Shown: positions 5,139 to 7,633 of the stretch, piece by piece
Layout: each line of letters begins with the position of its first letter
How positions within the stretch are numbered: the first letter of the stretch is position 1
NCBI GenBank assembly: GCA_043801935.1
Contig: JAZDLO010000228.1
Span: 1 to 7,633, forward strand
DNA from: JAZDLO01 sp043801935
Lineage (GTDB): Bacteria > Actinomycetota > Thermoleophilia > RBG-16-64-13
Length of the DNA stretch: 7,633 nt
Reading direction: 5' to 3'
Notes under the pieces: generated by a model
Databases searched by the model: none
What the model saw: only the letters and a program-made list of their open reading frames with translations
What the model was told of the DNA's origin: nothing
Program-made: the position numbers and the translations under genes

Positions 5139-6083
5139 ATGACCGACGACCCCAGCCCACCCTCCGGCGCAAGGAACCGCCGGCTGGCCGTTCTGGCCCT
5201 TCTCGTGCTCGCCCTGATCTGGGGCTACAACTGGGTGGTCATGAAGGTGGGCATGGAGTACTCCCAGCCGTTCACCTTTGCGGCCCTCCGTATGTTCTTG
5301 GGGGCCGTCTCTCTCTTCATCGTGCTGCCGGTCCTGCGCCGCTCCCTCCGGCCGCGGGCCCTGGGCCTCACCACTCTGCTGGGGCTGCTACAGACCACGG
5401 GATTCGCCGGGCTGGCGATGTGGGCGCTCGAGAGCGGAGGCGCCGGTAAGACGGCGATCCTCGCCTACACCATGCCCTTCTGGCTGCTGCTCATGGCCTG
5501 GGTGGTCCTAGGCGAGAGACTGAGGAGGTTTCAATGGGTGGCCGTCGCCTTGGCCTTCGTCGGGCTGATGCTGATCCTCAGCCCTTGGCGCCTAAGCGGC
5601 GGATTCAGCGATCTCCTGGCAGTCGCGGGAGCCATCTGCTGGGGCGCGAGCGCCGTGGTAGCCAAGGTGCTGCGAAAGCGGCACGAGGTAGACCTGCTTT
5701 CTCTGACGGCTTGGCAGATGCTCCTCGGTTCTCTCCCCCTGGTCCTCGTGGCGTTTCTCACCTGGTCGGGCCCTCCGGTATGGTCGGGATCCTTCGTCGC
5801 CGCGTTGGCCTACAATGTGATCCCGTCGACCGCCCTGGCTTTGGTCCTTTGGTTCTTCGTGCTTCATAACCTTCGCGCGGGGACCGCGGGACTGGGTAGC
5901 CTGCTCACTCCTGTGATAGGAGTGGCGAGTGCTTGGATCCAACTGGGAGAGCGCCCGGACGTCGCCGAGGCGCTGGGCGTGGCCGCGATCGTCGGTGCGC
6001 TGGTTCTCCTGACGCTGCGGGAGATCGTGGCCAGGCCGAAGAGAGCGACTGTCCAGGGCGCCGCGGCGAAGCGCTCGGACTAA
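5139..6083 (+). CDS. EamA-domain (DMT superfamily) permease
   Basis: A 314-residue protein with ten predicted membrane helices in two repeated EamA halves, the usual size of the RhaT/YdcZ-like drug/metabolite transporter group that moves amino acids, nucleobases and other metabolites across the inner membrane. The first half shows LALIWGYNWVVMK (24-36), FTFAALRMFLG (45-55) and the conserved AYTMPFWLLLMAWVVLGERL (109-128). The second half repeats this as GLGSLLTPVIGVASAWIQLGE (251-271) with the same terminal LGE motif. A basic tail (293-312) should face the cytoplasm. ATG at 5139 places a short polar N-terminus before TM1; the upstream Shine-Dalgarno is weak (CGGGA close to the start). A promoter and hairpin upstream suggest its own transcription unit, although read-through from the radical SAM gene is possible. 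Substrate and direction cannot be read from the sequence. Confidence 0.93.
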   Translation: MTDDPSPPSGARNRRLAVLALLVLALIWGYNWVVMKVGMEYSQPFTFAALRMFLGAVSLFIVLPVLRRSLRPRALGLTTLLGLLQTTGFAGLAMWALESGGAGKTAILAYTMPFWLLLMAWVVLGERLRRFQWVAVALAFVGLMLILSPWRLSGGFSDLLAVAGAICWGASAVVAKVLRKRHEVDLLSLTAWQMLLGSLPLVLVAFLTWSGPPVWSGSFVAALAYNVIPSTALALVLWFFVLHNLRAGTAGLGSLLTPVIGVASAWIQLGERPDVAEALGVAAIVGALVLLTLREIVARPKRATVQGAAAKRSD

Positions 6084-6088
6084 CGTAG

Positions 6089-6104
6089 CGCCGGTGTGCC
6101 GGCG
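6089..6104. terminator. Short GC hairpin between convergent genes, possible weak terminator
   Basis: CGCCGG (6089-6094) and CCGGCG (6099-6104) form a perfect 6-bp stem with a TGTG loop, 5 bases after the permease stop in the 52-base gap to the converging deaminase gene. Its position suits a transcript end, but no T-run follows on either strand, so this is at best a weak or factor-assisted terminator. Confidence 0.3.
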
Positions 6105-6135
6105 GCCGCCCAGGTCTTCCGGGCCCAAGAGAGGC

Positions 6136-7020
6136 TCAGCGGTCTTGCGCGTAGAGAGATTCGCACTCCTCTCTCGAGACTCCGCCGATTACCTCGAGCA
6201 TGTTGGGCGAGCGGGCGGCGATCTCGGTCGCGTCCACGAGGATCCTGCTTCTTCCCATGCGAGCGGTATCGGCGATCGACGCTCCATAGACGATGCTGGT
6301 AAGGTTCGCCCACACGGCCAGGCCCGTGCACATGGCACAGGGCTCGCACGTGGAGAAAAGGACCGCCCCGCAGAGGTCGGCCGCGCCGAAAGCGGCCACC
6401 GTCTGGCGGATAGCTTTGAACTCCGCGTGCAGGCTCGGATCTCGTTCGGTGACCGCTGAATCGTGGGTCCGGGCGATGACCTGCTCGCCCAGAGTCACGA
6501 CGGCTCCGTATCCCTTGTTGCCCTCCCTCTTTGAGAGCATAGCCTCCTCGATGGCTATCTCCATGAAGCTCTCGAAATCCACGCGGACGATCCGTTCCCG
6601 ACAGTGGGGATGGTAGGGCCTGATGACCTCGTAGTCGCGGACGAATCTCAACTGGGGGTCGAGCCAAGAGAGGAAGGCCTGGGTCGGTTTCTCGTATACC
6701 ACCCGGCAGACCGTCCTGGTGTCGAGGGAAAGCTCTCGGCAAGCCTCGAGCGTAGGACAAGGGTTCTTCGACAACCATACGATCTCAGACTCCGACTCAT
6801 GGACCACCGGGAGCTCCGACAGGGCCAGTCCCATGTACTCGCGGAACAACAGCCCGTAGGCGTCGCGAGGGGAAACGGACCGGCCCCGCTCCTGCTCGGG
6901 GGATCTCTGCTCGAGCCAGGCGAGGCGCTGGGCCGTCACCTCGGTCTCGATCGTCCGGAGGTCCATAGTCGCGAGCCGCTCCGCCTGGCGGGCGATGTCC
7001 GACTGCTCGCCTCCGCTCAT
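6136..7020 (-). CDS. Two-domain nucleoside/nucleobase deaminase-fold protein with Cys-containing N-terminal domain
   Basis: The C-terminal half (about 148-294) is a zinc-dependent cytidine/tRNA-adenosine/guanine deaminase-fold domain. It has LHAEFKA (197-203) with ligand His198 and catalytic Glu200, and CEPCAMC (225-231) with ligands Cys228 and Cys231, followed by VYGASI (244-249). Such enzymes replace an amino group on a base by a carbonyl. The ~145-residue N-terminal part is an extra domain: KNPCPTLEACRELSLDTRTVC (85-105), QAFLSWLDPQLRFVRDYE (114-131) and RPYHPHC (134-140). Its conserved-looking Cys88, Cys94, Cys105 and Cys140 resemble small Cys-centred domains that I recall from L-2-amino-thiazoline-4-carboxylate hydrolase-like proteins; that link is tentative. 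At 294 residues it is nearly twice the size of TadA or guanine deaminase. The start is ATG at 7018-7020 with GGAAGGA upstream. It converges on the permease gene and diverges from the redox protein gene. All catalytic residues are present, so it is probably active; the base acted on is unknown. Confidence 0.88.
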   Translation of the reverse strand: MSGGEQSDIARQAERLATMDLRTIETEVTAQRLAWLEQRSPEQERGRSVSPRDAYGLLFREYMGLALSELPVVHESESEIVWLSKNPCPTLEACRELSLDTRTVCRVVYEKPTQAFLSWLDPQLRFVRDYEVIRPYHPHCRERIVRVDFESFMEIAIEEAMLSKREGNKGYGAVVTLGEQVIARTHDSAVTERDPSLHAEFKAIRQTVAAFGAADLCGAVLFSTCEPCAMCTGLAVWANLTSIVYGASIADTARMGRSRILVDATEIAARSPNMLEVIGGVSREECESLYAQDR

Positions 7021-7165
7021 GCAAGTTCCTTCCCCGCCGCGTTGCCGGTCGCTGATCCCGCATCATTCTCCTATCATGGGCGAGGTGGAGCAAGCGGGCG
7101 CATATCGCACGGCGAGCTTATGAGATACCCTTGTCTGGATACTGACGCTGAAGGAGGGAGACGGC
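7021..7165. promoter_or_regulatory. Divergent intergenic region
   Basis: These 145 bases must hold the promoters for the minus-strand deaminase and the plus-strand redox gene. On the plus strand TATCAT (7072-7077) matches the -10 consensus at five of six positions but has no clear -35 partner. No strong inverted repeat, riboswitch or small ORF is apparent. The deaminase and redox-protein ribosome binding sites lie at its two ends. Confidence 0.3.
7151..7158 (+). promoter_or_regulatory. Strong ribosome binding site deciding a TTG start
   Basis: AAGGAGGG lies 7 bases before TTG at 7166. It is the strongest Shine-Dalgarno in the window and fixes the start of the redox protein gene at this TTG, although no ATG is near. 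Confidence 0.8.
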
Positions 7166-7633
7166 TTGACTGCCACGAACGTCGACGACAAGGAGCCGAT
7201 ACTAGACCGCGTCTATGAGTTGGCCTTCGATTACGAACGCCGGTACGGCAGTTGTCCTCAGTGCGTGTTGGCAGCCGTCAAGGATGTTCTGGACGTAGGC
7301 ACCGACGATCTGTTCAAGGCCGCCCACGCCTTGACTGCCGGTGGTGCTCTCACCACGAAGGGCACGTGCGGCGCCCTGGCGGGCGCGATGATGCTGGTCA
7401 GCACAAGACACGGCCGGGCTCGGGCCGATTTTGCCAACGACTCCTACAGGGAGTGCTTCGCGCTGTCCAGAGGCGTCTTCGATGCGTTTGTGGAGGAGTT
7501 CGGCAGTCCCATCTGCGCCGATGTTCAGACGAAGATGTTCGGCAGATCGTACGACATGTGGGACCGGAACGAGTTCAAGGCCTTCTTGACGGACGGCGGT
7601 CACGAGGACAAATGCACCCACGTGGTCGGCACC
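7166..7633 (+). CDS. C_GCAxxG_C_C family putative redox protein (3'-truncated)
   Basis: 156 codons are present and still open at the right edge. The conserved cysteine pattern that names the family is visible: GSCPQCV (28-34, Cys30 and Cys33), GTCGALAGA (66-74, Cys68), PICADV (115-120, Cys117) and DKCTHVV (148-154, Cys150). Family members are small proteins of anaerobes with conserved cysteines. They are thought to be redox-active or metal-binding, and some occur near electron-transfer genes; no enzymatic activity is firmly established to my knowledge. The start is TTG at 7166, set by AAGGAGGG 7 bases upstream. Relatives end soon after the last Cys, so probably only a short C-terminal part is missing. 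An additional Cys97 lies outside the signature. It is divergent from the deaminase gene. There is no TAT or Sec signal, so it is probably cytoplasmic. Confidence 0.9.
   Translation, partial: MTATNVDDKEPILDRVYELAFDYERRYGSCPQCVLAAVKDVLDVGTDDLFKAAHALTAGGALTTKGTCGALAGAMMLVSTRHGRARADFANDSYRECFALSRGVFDAFVEEFGSPICADVQTKMFGRSYDMWDRNEFKAFLTDGGHEDKCTHVVGT

Noticed and set aside
6080..6778. A 232-codon minus-strand frame overlapping the deaminase
   Set aside because: It is an out-of-frame Arg/Pro/Gly-rich shadow; the alternative frame has the complete zinc-binding deaminase motifs.
7202..7621. A 139-codon minus-strand frame opposite the C_GCAxxG_C_C gene
   Set aside because: The plus strand has the full Cys signature and a strong ribosome binding site; the antisense frame has neither.

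Overview
This is a GC-rich bacterial window (GC high by eye, not computed). It has eight well-supported protein genes on both strands, two of them cut or nearly cut by the edges, plus two candidate very small ORFs. I see no rRNA, tRNA, CRISPR array, insertion sequence or phage gene. The high GC, frequent non-ATG starts (three TTG, one GTG), an apparently leaderless promoter, and anaerobe-type genes (a radical SAM enzyme and a C_GCAxxG_C_C redox protein) suggest a high-GC anaerobic or facultative bacterium. An actinobacterial lineage is my first guess, but this is inference and no marker gene is present.

Layout. The left edge holds the last 30 codons of an unidentified plus-strand gene (ends at 95). 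Facing it is a minus-strand pair: a 300-residue SPFH/stomatin-like membrane protein (394-1296) followed by a 70-residue hydrophobic protein (117-329). A 172-base divergent region (1297-1468) carries inverted and direct repeats and a clear extended -10 element that places transcription start at the A of the next gene's ATG. A plus-strand series follows: a 14-TM drug-efflux-type MFS transporter (1469-3049), a stand-alone FAD/NAD(P)-binding ferredoxin-reductase-like protein (3080-3793), and a radical SAM protein with a CX4CX2C cluster motif (3843-4991). These are spaced by only 30 and 49 bases and look like an operon. A 32-codon ORF overlaps the radical SAM stop by ATGA. After a 147-base gap that contains a second copy of the extended -10 element and a hairpin comes an EamA/DMT-family 10-TM permease (5139-6083). 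It converges on a minus-strand, zinc-dependent nucleoside-deaminase-fold protein (6136-7020) with a cysteine-containing N-terminal domain. Divergent from that gene, a C_GCAxxG_C_C family redox protein begins at 7166 and runs off the right edge.

How the genes may work together. The MFS, flavoprotein and radical SAM genes are probably co-transcribed. A flavoprotein electron carrier next to a [4Fe-4S] radical enzyme could supply its electrons, and the transporters on either side could move a substrate or product. This is inference from position only; no substrate can be read from the sequence. The SPFH pair, the deaminase and the C_GCAxxG_C_C gene appear to be separate transcription units. The most notable points are the radical SAM/flavoprotein operon with its two tiny coupled ORFs, the two-domain deaminase, and the shared extended -10 promoter sequence.
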